From assembly GCF_004209755.1 (NCBI RefSeq), contig NZ_CP035913.1:62001-126000 (forward strand): a stretch of 64,000 nt of DNA. Reading direction: 5' to 3'. This DNA is from Pseudoduganella lutea. Lineage in GTDB: Bacteria; Pseudomonadota; Gammaproteobacteria; Burkholderiales; Burkholderiaceae_D. The position numbers and the translations under genes are program-made. The notes below the pieces were generated by a model. That model made no database searches. It was not told where the DNA came from and saw only the letters and a program-made list of their open reading frames with translations. Below are positions 8,433 through 18,108 of this stretch, in pieces (within the stretch, counting starts at the first letter, position 1; each line of letters begins with the position of its first letter).

Positions 8433-9283
8433 GCCTTTCTCCTTACCAGGCCGGCGGGGAACGCCAGCAACAGCACGACCATCAGTGCGTAGATGACGAA
8501 CGCGCCCACTTCCGGCACGTAGTACTTGCCGGCCACGTCGAACACGCCAAGGACGATGGCGGCCAGCAGCGGGCCGGTGATCGTGCCCGCGCCGCCGACG
8601 GCGACAACCAGCAGGAAGTAGACCATGTACTTGACGGGGAAGCTGGGATCGAGCCCCAGCACGTCGATACCCAGGCCGCCGCCCAGCCCCGCCAGACCGG
8701 AACCCAGCGCAAACGTCAGGCTGAACACGCGGCTGACATTGATGCCCAGGCCCTCGGACGCCGTGTGGTTGTCGACGGACGCGCGGATCTGCGCGCCGAA
8801 GCGGGTGCGCTCGATCAGGAGACCCAGCAGCGCGGTGACGACGATGACGACGCCGATCAGGAACAGCCGGTAGGTGCCCACCTCCAGGCCGAACAGCGAC
8901 ACCTGCCCGCGCAGCCACTCGGGCAGGCTGACGGGTTGCTGCGTGGGGCCGAAGAAGTACGTGGCGCCGGCCACCGCCATGAACGTGAGGCCGATCGAGA
9001 ACAGCACCTGGTCCAGGTGGCTGGCCTTGTACAGCCGGCGGTACAGCGTGCGCTCGAGAACGAAGCCGACGAATGCCGATGCCAGGAACGCCAGCGGCAA
9101 CGTGGCGAGGAATGGCACGCCGGCGCGATCGAGCAGCATCACGCACACGTAGCCGCCCAGCATCGCGAACGCGCCATGGGCCAGGTTGATGAAGTTCATC
9201 ATGCCCATCGTGACCGACAGGCCGACACTGATCATGAACAGCAGGCTGCCGTACGCCACGCCATCGAACAGGACGCCGATCAT
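8429..9283 (-). CDS. livH: ABC transporter permease (LivH type)
   Basis: A 284-residue polytopic protein with the family motif GMMNFINLAHGAFAMLGGY and GLGINVSRVFSLTFALGSGLA. TTTGGAGG precedes the ATG. First of livHMGF; the gene lies 143 bases behind pcaF on the same strand, so pcaIJF-livHMGF may be one seven-gene operon. No binding-protein gene is inside the operon; two are encoded elsewhere in the cluster, at 1830 and 14440. This points to an aromatic acid transporter of the hydrophobic-amino-acid (HAAT) family. Confidence 0.9.
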   Translation of the reverse strand: MIGVLFDGVAYGSLLFMISVGLSVTMGMMNFINLAHGAFAMLGGYVCVMLLDRAGVPFLATLPLAFLASAFVGFVLERTLYRRLYKASHLDQVLFSIGLTFMAVAGATYFFGPTQQPVSLPEWLRGQVSLFGLEVGTYRLFLIGVVIVVTALLGLLIERTRFGAQIRASVDNHTASEGLGINVSRVFSLTFALGSGLAGLGGGLGIDVLGLDPSFPVKYMVYFLLVVAVGGAGTITGPLLAAIVLGVFDVAGKYYVPEVGAFVIYALMVVLLLAFPAGLVRRKA

Positions 9284-9426
9284 CGCCGGCCTCCAAAGGG
9301 GTATTCAGGATGGATATCCATGGTTGTCTCCTCGATTCTCCAAGAATCAAATTTCAAGGCCCGATGCGGCCGCCGCTCTTTGTCGGCTGGCCGCATTGGC
9401 TGTATTACCGCTTGCTTACATGCGCA

Positions 9427-10625
<1,199 letters not shown>

Positions 10626-10629
<4 letters not shown>

Positions 10630-11288
10630 TTCGAATCCTCCTTCGGTGCGGCAATCAGGGGTGCCGCCGTGCGGCGTTGCAGTTCCTCGAACGTCAGGCC
10701 TTCGACCATCTCGCGCACGACGAGGCCATCGGAGGTGACGTCGATCACGGCGAGATCCGTGTAGATGCGGTTGACGCAGCCGATGCCCGTCAGCGGGTAG
10801 CTGCACTGTTCCACGATCTTGCTTTCGCCGGACTTGGTCTGGTGGTCGGTCATCACGAACACCTGGCGCGCGCCGATCGCCAGGTCCATCGCGCCGCCGA
10901 CGGCGGGAATCGCATCCGGCGCGCCGGTGTGCCAGTTTGCCAGGTCGCCGGTAGCCGATACCTGGAAGGCGCCCAGCACGCAGATGTCGAGGTGGCCGCC
11001 GCGCATCATCGCGAACGAATCGCCATGGTGGAAGTACGCGCCGCCCGTGAGCAGCGTGACCGGCTGCTTGCCGGCGTTGATCAGGTCTTCATCCTCCTCG
11101 CCGGGCGCGGGCGCCGGGCCCATGCCCAGCAGGCCGTTCTCGCTGTGCAGGAAGATCTCGCGGTCGGCCGGCAGGTAGTTCGCCACCATCGTCGGCAGGC
11201 CGATGCCCAGGTTGACGTAGGCGCCTTCGTGGATGTCCTGCGCGACGCGTTTCGCCATAGCGTCGCGGCTCATTTTCTGGATAGTCAT
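10626..11288 (-). CDS. pcaJ: 3-oxoadipate CoA-transferase subunit B
   Basis: A 220-residue class I CoA-transferase beta subunit. The catalytic glutamate is Glu50 in SENGLLGMG, and [10 protein letters not shown] is the usual downstream motif. With PcaI it moves CoA from succinyl-CoA to 3-oxoadipate. It overlaps pcaI and pcaF by four bases on each side, giving one tightly coupled unit. The closely related acetoacetyl-CoA transferase ScoB is the main alternative, made unlikely by the pcaF neighbour. Confidence 0.9.
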
Positions 11289-11965
11289 TGCTTGCCTCCT
11301 TGTGCGCTCTCCTGTACCACGCGCTGCACGAAGATGCCCGGCGTGACGATGTGCTCGGGATCGAGTTCGCCCAGTTCGACGATGCGCGTGACCTGCGCGA
11401 TGGTGACTTTCGCGGCGGTGGCCATGATCGGGCCGAAGTTGCGGGCCGTCTTGCGATATACGAGGTTGCCCCAGCGGTCGCCGTGCAGCGCCTTGATCAG
11501 CGCGAAGTCGGCATGGATCGGCGATTCGAGCACATAGTTCTTGCCGTTGATGGTGCGGGTTTCCTTGCCTTCGGCAAGCAGCGTGCCGTAGCCCGTCGGC
11601 GAGAAGAAGCCGCCGATGCCGGCGCCGGCGGCACGGATGCGCTCGGCCAGGTTGCCCTGCGGCGTCAGTTCCAGCTCGATCTCGCCGGCGCGGTACAGCG
11701 CGTCGAACACCTGCGAATCTGCCTGGCGCGGGAACGAGCAGATGATCTTGCGCACCCGCTTGGCCTTCAGCAGCGCGGCGAGGCCGGTTTCGCCGTTGCC
11801 GGCATTGTTGTTGACGATGGTGAGGTCGCGCGCGCCCTGTGCGATCAGCGCGTCGATCAGCGCCGCCGGCATGCCGGCATTGCCGAAGCCGCCGATCATC
11901 ACGGTCGCGCCGTCATGAATGCCGGCCACGGCCTGCGCCATGGTGTCGATAGTCTTGTCAATCAC
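11285..11965 (-). CDS. pcaI: 3-oxoadipate CoA-transferase subunit A
   Basis: A 226-residue class I CoA-transferase alpha subunit with the GGFGNAGMP CoA-binding motif and GGFFSPTGYGT. It starts with GTG at 11965, preceded by AAAAGGAAC. It is the first gene of pcaIJF, and a PcaR-type operator starts 24 bases upstream of its start codon. Confidence 0.9.
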   Translation of the reverse strand: MIDKTIDTMAQAVAGIHDGATVMIGGFGNAGMPAALIDALIAQGARDLTIVNNNAGNGETGLAALLKAKRVRKIICSFPRQADSQVFDALYRAGEIELELTPQGNLAERIRAAGAGIGGFFSPTGYGTLLAEGKETRTINGKNYVLESPIHADFALIKALHGDRWGNLVYRKTARNFGPIMATAAKVTIAQVTRIVELGELDPEHIVTPGIFVQRVVQESAQGGKQ

Positions 11966-11988
11966 GATGGTTCCTTTTCAAAACAAAT

Positions 11989-12022
11989 GTTCGATAATCG
12001 AACTATAATCTGTTAATCGAAC
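11989..12022. promoter_or_regulatory. PcaR-type operator in the pcaI/pcaR intergenic region
   Basis: GTTCGATAATCGAAC (11989-12003) is a 7-base inverted repeat with a 1-base centre. A third half-site ATCGAAC lies at 12016-12022, 19 bases downstream of its counterpart. The palindrome closely resembles the published PcaR/PcaU/PobR-type site (GTTCGATAATCGCAC), and palindrome plus direct repeat is the layout described for Acinetobacter PcaU. It would control pcaIJF and, divergently, pcaR. An equivalent copy is at 14315-14348. Confidence 0.85.
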
Positions 12023-12118
12023 ACCGCGAGTGTCGCACCGCCGCCTGCGAAGGTCAAGAAAAAAAGTCGGGCGCACAGGGTGTTCCAGTAAAATCCGTCC
12101 ACTTCGAAAGAGACCGCG

Positions 12119-12943
12119 ATGACGACAACCACCAACAAGACCGCTGCGGCGGAACGCGAACCGACGATCGCCGAACAGATCGAGGCGCTGGCCGATCCCA
12201 GCTTCATGACATCGCTGGCGCGCGGCCTCGCCGTGCTGCAGGCGTTTTCCGATTCGCGCCGCAGCCTGACGATCGCGCAGATCAGCCAGAAGACAGGCAT
12301 TCCCCGCGCCGCCGTCAGCCGCTGCCTGTACACGCTCAAGCAGCTCGGCTATGCCGACTCCGACGTCAACAACTATTCGCTGCGGCCGAAGGTGCTGACG
12401 CTCGGCTATTCCTACCTGTCGTCGACGCCGCTGACCGTGTCCGCCCAGCCGTACCTGAACCAGATCAGCCGCACGCTGAACGAATCGTGCTCGCTGGCGG
12501 TGCTGGACGATAACGAGGTCCTGTACGTGGCCCGCTCCGCCACCTCGCGTGTGATGTCCGTGGCGCTGAACACGGGCAGCCGCCTGCCCGCCTACTGCAC
12601 GTCGCTGGGCCGCGTGATGCTTGCGCACCTGCCTGAGGCCGACCTGCAGGCCTACCTCGACAAGGTGCGCCTGAAACCCCTGACCGAGCACACGATCACC
12701 ACCCAGAAGGGGCTGCGCGCGGCGCTGGTCCAGGTGCGCGAGCAGGGCTACGCGATCAACAACGAGGAGCTCGAGGTCGGCCTTCGGTCGATCGCGGTGC
12801 CCGTGCGCGGCGCTTCGGGCACCGTGCTTGCCGCCCTGAACGTCGGCGCCCAGGCCGGCCGCGTCAGCGCCCGTCAGATGGAGGAGCAGTTCCTGCCCAC
12901 GCTGCAACAGGGTGCACGCGAACTGGCCGTGCTGCTGCCGTAA
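12119..12943 (+). CDS. pcaR: IclR-family regulator of the beta-ketoadipate pathway
   Basis: A 274-residue IclR-type protein: winged helix at ~30-95 (MTSLARGLAVLQAF, TIAQISQKTGIPRAAVSRCLYTL) and effector-binding domain with LPAYCTSLGRVMLAHL and the late GLRSIAVPVR motif. These match the PcaR/PcaU/PobR branch, whose members usually activate pca genes in response to beta-ketoadipate or protocatechuate. It is divergent from pcaIJF, with a shared operator between them. Which metabolite it senses cannot be read from sequence. Confidence 0.88.
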   Translation: MTTTTNKTAAAEREPTIAEQIEALADPSFMTSLARGLAVLQAFSDSRRSLTIAQISQKTGIPRAAVSRCLYTLKQLGYADSDVNNYSLRPKVLTLGYSYLSSTPLTVSAQPYLNQISRTLNESCSLAVLDDNEVLYVARSATSRVMSVALNTGSRLPAYCTSLGRVMLAHLPEADLQAYLDKVRLKPLTEHTITTQKGLRAALVQVREQGYAINNEELEVGLRSIAVPVRGASGTVLAALNVGAQAGRVSARQMEEQFLPTLQQGARELAVLLP

Positions 12944-12945
12944 CC

Positions 12946-13117
12946 ACTGCCCAGCCCGTGTCCACCTTGGGGTCAGGCCTCGAATCGGACACGAACTCAT
13001 CTGCACTAGATCCGAGTTCGTGTCCGAAAACGGGGTTGACCCCATTGTGGACAGCTATTAAACCAGATGAGCTCGTGTCCGATTTCGGGGTTGACCCCAT
13101 GGTGGACACAAACCCAG
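12946..13117. repeat. Three-unit dispersed repeat, 'GTGTCCACC' family
   Basis: Three ~45-55-base units fill the gap between pcaR and the porin: one forward (12946-13001) and two inverted (13012-13053 and 13066-13117). Each carries a TGTCCAC...GGGGT(C/T)...TCGGACACGA core. The same family is at 5716-5940. The units form strong hairpins and may act as a bidirectional terminator between the convergent genes. Confidence 0.75.
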
Positions 13118-13141
13118 CCGTTGGCGGGGCGGGTCGCTCGT

Positions 13142-14269
13142 TCAGAAGTGGTGGCGGATGCCGGCCATGATGCCCCGCTGCGGCTTGCCGGCGCCGGCGG
13201 TGCCGCCGGCGTCCAGCGCGATGGCGGCGACCCCGTCGTTTTCCATCAATCCCAGCGCGCCGTAGACGGCGGTGCGGGTCGACAGGTAGTACGTCAGCCT
13301 TGCCACCGCCATGTCGGTATCGTCGCCGCTGCTCTTGACGTTCTTGCGGGCCACCTGCGCATCGAACGTGAGCAGCGGCGTGACGGGATGGCTCACGCCC
13401 AGGTAGGCCAGCGTCGATTCGGTGATGCCGGTGGCGGCATCGGTCTTGCGGTCGATGACGCCGGCGCCCAGCTTCGTACCGCCCAGCATCCAGTAGCCAT
13501 TGACGGTCACGCGCCGGTCGAAATTGCGGCTGCTGGTCAGCCCCCCGCCCGCGCCGGTGTTCCCGTGCAGCTTGTCGAACGATGCGTTGATGCCGAACGC
13601 CTTGACTTCATAGCCCAGCAGCGCCGTCACCTGGCGGCAGGCCTTGGAGTCGACCGGCGACTCGCCCGCGCAGCCGGTGGCGGCAGGCCCGCCGGACGAC
13701 GAGGTGTCGCGCCCGAAGCTGTACGTGGCGCCGGCCACGAAGCCGTCGAAGTTGCCCAGGTAGCCGATCGCGTTGTCGCTGCGCGCGTTCGGCAGGTAGG
13801 GATCGATGCTGCCGATGGCGAACAGGTTCGGCCCCAGCACGTCGGCCTTCAGGCCGGCGATGTACGTCATGTTGACCTGGCGCCCCAGCGTCAGCGTGCC
13901 CCACTTGCCTTTCAGGCCCACGTTCGCGGCGCGGCCGAACAGGCGGTTGCCCTGCCCCATCGTGCCGGTATCCGGGCCGAAGCCGCTCTCCAGTGTGAAG
14001 ATCGCGGACAGGCCGCCGCCCAGGTCTTCCGTGCCGCGAAAGCCGATGCGCGACGGGAACGATCCCGTCAACGATGCCATCCGCGTGACCGAATCGCCGT
14101 TCGCGTTGGTGTTGTCCACGTGCGCCACGGCCGTATCGATGATGCCGTAGATCGTGACGTTGCTTTGCGCCTGCGCCGCGCCCGCGGCCAGCAGCGCCAG
14201 TGCGCCCGCCACCGCCATCCCCATGCGCAGGCTGCCGCCGCGTGCCCGTTCGCCAGTCGTTTTGTCCAT
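13142..14269 (-). CDS. Trimeric outer membrane porin (Burkholderiales OmpC/Omp32-like)
   Basis: A 375-residue protein with a signal peptide cleaved after AQA (residue 35), then SNVTIYGIIDTAVAHVDN. It has the SRIGFRGTEDLGGGLSAIFTLE motif of Gram-negative porin family 4 and a terminal Phe (GIRHHF), the signal for outer membrane insertion. AGGAGA precedes the start. A PcaR-type operator lies 46 bases upstream, so it is probably induced with the pca genes and lets aromatic acids across the outer membrane (inference). Confidence 0.9.
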   Translation of the reverse strand: MDKTTGERARGGSLRMGMAVAGALALLAAGAAQAQSNVTIYGIIDTAVAHVDNTNANGDSVTRMASLTGSFPSRIGFRGTEDLGGGLSAIFTLESGFGPDTGTMGQGNRLFGRAANVGLKGKWGTLTLGRQVNMTYIAGLKADVLGPNLFAIGSIDPYLPNARSDNAIGYLGNFDGFVAGATYSFGRDTSSSGGPAATGCAGESPVDSKACRQVTALLGYEVKAFGINASFDKLHGNTGAGGGLTSSRNFDRRVTVNGYWMLGGTKLGAGVIDRKTDAATGITESTLAYLGVSHPVTPLLTFDAQVARKNVKSSGDDTDMAVARLTYYLSTRTAVYGALGLMENDGVAAIALDAGGTAGAGKPQRGIMAGIRHHF

Positions 14270-14314
14270 GCTGTCTCCTGTGGTTTTATAGTCGTCGGAT
14301 CATTACCGACAGTC

Positions 14315-14348
14315 GTTCGATAATCGAACAATAGATTGCCTATCGAAC
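14315..14348. promoter_or_regulatory. Second PcaR-type operator, porin/binding-protein promoter region
   Basis: GTTCGATAATCGAAC (14315-14329) is identical to the palindrome before pcaI. A third ATCGAAC at 14342-14348 has the same 19-base offset. It lies between the divergent porin (start 14269) and the second binding protein (start 14440) and could serve both. Confidence 0.82.
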
Positions 14349-14439
14349 GTTGACCCGATACTATGGCCGTTGCCGGGCCTTGTCAAGAATCTCAAGGAGC
14401 CTGATGATTGGCGCGGCACAATAACCAAGGAGACACACC

Positions 14440-15609
14440 ATGAAGTACACGATTGCCGCCGTGCTGGCCGGCGCACAGCTGTTCGCCCTGCCAGCGGTCC
14501 ACGCGCAGGACACGATCAAGGTCGGCGTGATCGCCGCGTTTTCCGGCCCGTTCGCCGATTACGGCAAGCAGATGGAAGGCGGCATCAAAGCCTATATGGC
14601 GCAGCATGGCGACGCGGTGGCCGGCAAGAAGATCCAGCTGATCTTCAAGGACACGACCGGGCCTTCGCCGGAGATCGCGAAACGCCTGGCGCAGGAACTG
14701 GTGGTGCGCGACAAGGTCGATTTCCTGGCGGGCTTCGGCCTGACGCCGGAAGCGCTGGCCGTGGCACCCATCGCGCAGCAGGCGAAAAAGCCGATGATCA
14801 TCATGAACGCCGCCACGTCGGTCATCACGACGAAATCGAACTACATTGCCCGCTTCTCGATGACGCTGCCGCAGATCTCGGCGCCGATGGGCACGTGGGC
14901 GGCAAAGAACAAGCTCAACAAGGTGGTCACGCTGGTGGCGGACTACGGCCCCGGCCTCGATGCCGAAGCGGCGTTCAAGAAGACACTGGAAGGCGCCGGC
15001 GGCAAGGTGACGGAATCGATCCGCGTGCCGCTGCGCAATCCGGAGTTCGCCCCGTTCATCCAGCGCATCAAGGACGCCAAGCCGGATGCGATCTTCGTGT
15101 TCGTGCCGGCAGGCGAGCAAAGCATCGCCTTCATGAAGGGCTACCGGGAACGGGGCCTGGCCGCGGCCGGCATCAAGGTGATCGCCACGGGCGACCTGAC
15201 GGACGACCACGTGCTGCCCGCGATGGGCGACGCGACGCTGGGCGTGATCACCACCTTCCACTACTCCGCCGCGCACGACTCGCCGGAGAACAAGGCATTC
15301 CTGAAGAGTTATGCCGCGGCCAATCCGAAAGGCGGCCGACCCAACTTCATGGCCGTCGCCGCCTATGACGGCATGGCGGCGATCTATGACGTGTCACGCA
15401 AGCTGAACGGCAAGATCGACGGCGACAAGGCGATGGCCGTGCTGAAGACGATGAAGCTGAACAGCCCGCGCGGCCCGATCGCCATCGACCCGGCCACCCG
15501 CGACATCGTGCAGACCGTTTACGTACGCGAAGTGAAGAAGGTGGGGAACGAGGTCTACAACATCGAGTTCGACAAGTTCCCCGACATGAAGGACCCGGGC
15601 AAGCAGTGA
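14440..15609 (+). CDS. Branched-chain-amino-acid-type ABC transporter substrate-binding protein, copy 2
   Basis: A 389-residue periplasmic binding protein with signal peptide cleaved near VHA (residue 22), then DTIKVGVIAAFSGPFADYG. AAGGAGA lies before the ATG. It is a clear paralogue of the protein at 1830-3008, with shared blocks around LAGFGLTP, DYGPGLDAE, VPLRNP and RDIVQTVY. The upstream PcaR-type operator suggests induction with the pca genes, so the likely ligand is protocatechuate, 4-hydroxybenzoate or another pca substrate, delivered to LivHMGF (inference). Confidence 0.88.
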   Translation: MKYTIAAVLAGAQLFALPAVHAQDTIKVGVIAAFSGPFADYGKQMEGGIKAYMAQHGDAVAGKKIQLIFKDTTGPSPEIAKRLAQELVVRDKVDFLAGFGLTPEALAVAPIAQQAKKPMIIMNAATSVITTKSNYIARFSMTLPQISAPMGTWAAKNKLNKVVTLVADYGPGLDAEAAFKKTLEGAGGKVTESIRVPLRNPEFAPFIQRIKDAKPDAIFVFVPAGEQSIAFMKGYRERGLAAAGIKVIATGDLTDDHVLPAMGDATLGVITTFHYSAAHDSPENKAFLKSYAAANPKGGRPNFMAVAAYDGMAAIYDVSRKLNGKIDGDKAMAVLKTMKLNSPRGPIAIDPATRDIVQTVYVREVKKVGNEVYNIEFDKFPDMKDPGKQ

Positions 15610-15620
15610 TTACCCCCGCG

Positions 15621-15720
15621 AAAAACTGGGGACGTACCCCTGTTTAGCGGCAACTAATCAGCGCAATGTCGTTTCCTGGAAACAGGGCGGTCCGGCGTTC
15701 CGGTCCGTCCCTGTTCTCCA
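15621..15720. repeat. Dispersed inverted repeat, second copy of the 1705 family
   Basis: AAAAACTGGGGACG...CCCCTGTTT (15621-15645) faces a partly degenerate arm with GTTTCCTGGAAACAGGG (15671-15687). The left arm matches 1705-1728 almost base for base. It lies between convergent genes. Confidence 0.65.
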
Positions 15721-15725
15721 GGTGA

Positions 15726-16676
15726 TCACGCCACCGGCGTCAGCAGCGGCCGTCCCGCGAAATGCGCCAGCAGGTTGTCGACGACCAGCTGGCCCATCGC
15801 ATGGCGCGTTTCCACGGTGAGGCTGCCCACGTGCGGCGTGAGCACCACGTTCGGCAGCGCGGTGAGTGCGGCAGGCACGGCAGGTTCGTCGGCGAACACG
15901 TCCAGCGCCGCGGCGCCCAGCCGGCCATTCGCGAGCGCGGCGACCAGTGCGGGCTCGTCGACCAGCGAACCGCGCGCGATGTTGACCAGCGTGCCCTCCG
16001 GCCCCAGCGCTTCCAGCACGGCCGCGTCGACGGTTCCCTTCGTGGCGGCGCCGCCCGGCGCGCAGACGACCAGGTAGTCGCTGCCCTGCGCAAGGTCGGC
16101 CAGCGATGCGGCGCGCGGCACGTCGACACCCGCCTTCACGTTCGGCTGCCAGTAGCGCAGCTGCATCCCGAAAGCGGCCAGCCTGGCCGCGACGGCCTGG
16201 CCGATGCGCCCGAAACCATAGATGCCGGCGACCTTGCCGCGCAAGGCGCGCGCCGGCTTGACCGGCACGCCAGCCTGCCACTGCCCGGCGCGCACATACG
16301 TATCCAGCGTGGGGATGCGGCGCGACGCCGACAGCAGCAGCGCGACCGCCAGGTCCGCCACGTCGTCCGTCAGCACGCCGGGCGTGTTCGTCACGCGGAT
16401 GCCACGCGGGCGCAATGCGTCGAAATCCACCGCGTCCACACCGATGCCGTTCACGGCCACGATCTCAAGCTGCGGCAGTTGCGCGGCCAGCGCCGCGCCG
16501 ATGCCCGCCATCCCGGTGGTGGCCACGCCGCGCACGGTGGCGGCAACGCCGGCAATGAATGCGGCGCGCTCCCCGGCCGGCACCCGCCACACGTGATGGC
16601 AGGTGAAATGCTGGTCCAGTTGCGCCATCACGGACGCCGACGGACTGGCGGCCATCACGAGGATTTCCGGTTTCAT
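15726..16676 (-). CDS. D-2-hydroxyacid dehydrogenase (glyoxylate/hydroxypyruvate reductase-like)
   Basis: A 316-residue NAD(P)-dependent dehydrogenase. The Rossmann motif is G154-F-G-R-I-G159. The catalytic triad is Arg235 (ARGSLVD), Glu264 (FADEP) and His282 (LTPHVGS). Arg after GFG and no acidic residue at the end of strand 2 fit NADPH use and the hydroxypyruvate/glyoxylate reductase group. Substrate is uncertain; nothing in the neighbourhood decides it. Confidence 0.85.
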   Translation of the reverse strand: MKPEILVMAASPSASVMAQLDQHFTCHHVWRVPAGERAAFIAGVAATVRGVATTGMAGIGAALAAQLPQLEIVAVNGIGVDAVDFDALRPRGIRVTNTPGVLTDDVADLAVALLLSASRRIPTLDTYVRAGQWQAGVPVKPARALRGKVAGIYGFGRIGQAVAARLAAFGMQLRYWQPNVKAGVDVPRAASLADLAQGSDYLVVCAPGGAATKGTVDAAVLEALGPEGTLVNIARGSLVDEPALVAALANGRLGAAALDVFADEPAVPAALTALPNVVLTPHVGSLTVETRHAMGQLVVDNLLAHFAGRPLLTPVA

Positions 16677-16856
16677 CTGAATTTATTCATGAGTGAACGA
16701 TCAGTGATTCTAGAACGTCAGTCGCATTCTTACAATTTCGGAATAACTCGATATTAACCACCGGATATTTTTATTCCTCAAATGAACATTTTAATGCATG
16801 AAGCAAACACACTGACCGCAGATCGATGCTGATAAGCCATTTTCAGTCACGCTCAT

Positions 16857-16876
16857 CTGTCGGAAAATTTTACAGT
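16857..16876. promoter_or_regulatory. 20-base motif, candidate enhancer-binding site upstream of a sigma-54 promoter
   Basis: CTGTCGGAAAATTTTACAGT has partial dyad symmetry (CTGT...ACAG around AAAATTTT). It lies about 85 bases upstream of the -24 element of the PEP-CTERM gene, a normal distance for an activator of sigma-54 RNA polymerase. An identical 20-mer is at 17836-17855 behind the gene. The 382-base gap 16677-17058 holds no other gene-like feature. Confidence 0.55.
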
Positions 16877-16959
16877 CGAGTCTACGCGACGGCACCCCAA
16901 CATGGCATGTAAGACAAGTTTATGATTAAAATCAAATGCTTAGCATTTACGGTTGAGCT

Positions 16960-16976
16960 AAGGCACGCTATTTGCT
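16960..16976 (+). promoter_or_regulatory. Sigma-54 (-24/-12) promoter of the PEP-CTERM gene
   Basis: AAGGCACGCTATTTGCT matches the consensus TGGCACG-N4-TTGCT except its first T. The invariant GG (16962-16963) and GC (16974-16975) are exactly ten bases apart. A start near 16987 would give a ~70-base leader. Sigma-54 control through PrsK/PrsR is reported for PEP-CTERM systems in other betaproteobacteria. Confidence 0.72.
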
Positions 16977-17058
16977 TATCGATATACGCAATAAGAATAA
17001 CAAGAGCCTATTCTGAAAGAGCACCCAAAGTGCAACCTAATCAAACCTGGAGCTAATA

Positions 17059-17793
17059 GTGAACCAATTCAAAAAAGCAGTACTGGGCGCAGCAGTGGCA
17101 GTGGCAACGATGGGCGCGGCAGTTGCAGCGCCACAGACCGTGGGCGGCGTGACGTGGGATCCTGACTACCTGCTGGACTTCGCTTCGTCGTCCGTGCAGA
17201 TGCACCAGATCATCGATGCCAACGGCACGGTGGGCGGCTACGGCGTCGTGTCGACGATGAACGGCACGGGCCAGGAACAGTTCTGCGCAGGCTGCGAGCT
17301 GACGATCGTGTTCGGTGGCTACACCCCGACCGCGGGCGGCACCGGCGCCACCACGAACTACACGGGCGGCTTCGTCAACATCTACGTCAACAACGGCCCG
17401 TCGACGATCAATCCGTACGATCCGCTGACGGTCAACGCCGGCAACACCGGCGTGGGCACGCTGTGGCTGAGCCTGGCTGGTCACGAGTACAACGGCGCCA
17501 CGCTGCTGGGCACCGTGAACTCGATGATGCCGCCGAACCTGAGCGGTCTGGGCCAGCTGGACGTCGTGGGTGGCGTTGCTGCTGCCTACTTCGACACCAA
17601 CGCGCAGATCGACGGTTCCGACCTGGCGTTCTCGGCCAGCTTCACGCAGCCATACCCGGGCGAGCCGAACCACGTGGTCGGCACGGGCAACTTCTACGGC
17701 ATGACGTCGCCGGTTCCGGAACCAAGCACCTACATGATGCTGGGCGCCGGCATGCTGACGCTGGCTGCACTGCGTCGCCGCAAGCAGCGTTAA
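17059..17793 (+). CDS. PEP-CTERM sorting domain protein
   Basis: A 244-residue secreted protein. It has a signal peptide (residues 1-23), a Gly/Thr/Asn-rich beta-type body with one CAGC pair, and the C-terminal sorting signal VPEPSTYMMLGAGM, hydrophobic stretch and RRRKQR. Exosortase would process it at the PEP site for delivery to the cell surface or exopolysaccharide. It starts with GTG at 17059 with CCTGGAG seven bases upstream. The body has no family I recognise. No exosortase gene is in the window, so the sorting machinery is elsewhere. Confidence 0.85.
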   Translation: MNQFKKAVLGAAVAVATMGAAVAAPQTVGGVTWDPDYLLDFASSSVQMHQIIDANGTVGGYGVVSTMNGTGQEQFCAGCELTIVFGGYTPTAGGTGATTNYTGGFVNIYVNNGPSTINPYDPLTVNAGNTGVGTLWLSLAGHEYNGATLLGTVNSMMPPNLSGLGQLDVVGGVAAAYFDTNAQIDGSDLAFSASFTQPYPGEPNHVVGTGNFYGMTSPVPEPSTYMMLGAGMLTLAALRRRKQR

Positions 17794-17799
17794 TGCCTG

Positions 17800-17824
17800 G
17801 CTGCCGGCTCCGGCCGGCAGCTTT
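17800..17824 (+). terminator. Hairpin after the PEP-CTERM gene
   Basis: GCTGCCGGC (17800-17808) pairs with GCCGGCAGC (17813-17821) around a TCCG loop, followed by only TTT. It begins seven bases after the stop codon. Confidence 0.65.
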
Positions 17825-17835
17825 GCCTAGCCCGA

Positions 17836-18108
17836 CTGTCGGAAAATTTTACAGTTGATTACGCAGCTTGATCCGTAACCCGCTGTTTCCGGCAGCAGCG
17901 ACCCAAGTCAGGCGCTGCGTGTGTTTTCCAGGTAAATCACGCAGCGTCCTGCACACGAACACCGCAGTGCATCCCCGCTTTGCCCTCCCCTGCTTTACAT
18001 CCGCTTTACATCTCGCCTTGCCTTCCCGCCTTGGAACGTCGCCCCGCCCGCAAACCGTGCCCGGCATCGCATGCCGCCACGTCCCGGCCCGCGCGCCATC
18101 CTTCGGCG
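17836..18108. other. Intergenic region with second copy of the 20-base motif
   Basis: The exact 20-mer seen at 16857 recurs at 17836-17855, so the PEP-CTERM gene is bracketed by two direct copies ~980 bases apart. I see no gene, promoter or further repeat in the rest of this stretch. Confidence 0.5.

Noticed and set aside
7398..9350. A 650-codon frame suggesting a LivH-LivM fusion.
   Set aside because: The first ~300 codons are livH in a shifted frame; livM has its own start at 8432 with ATGA overlap.
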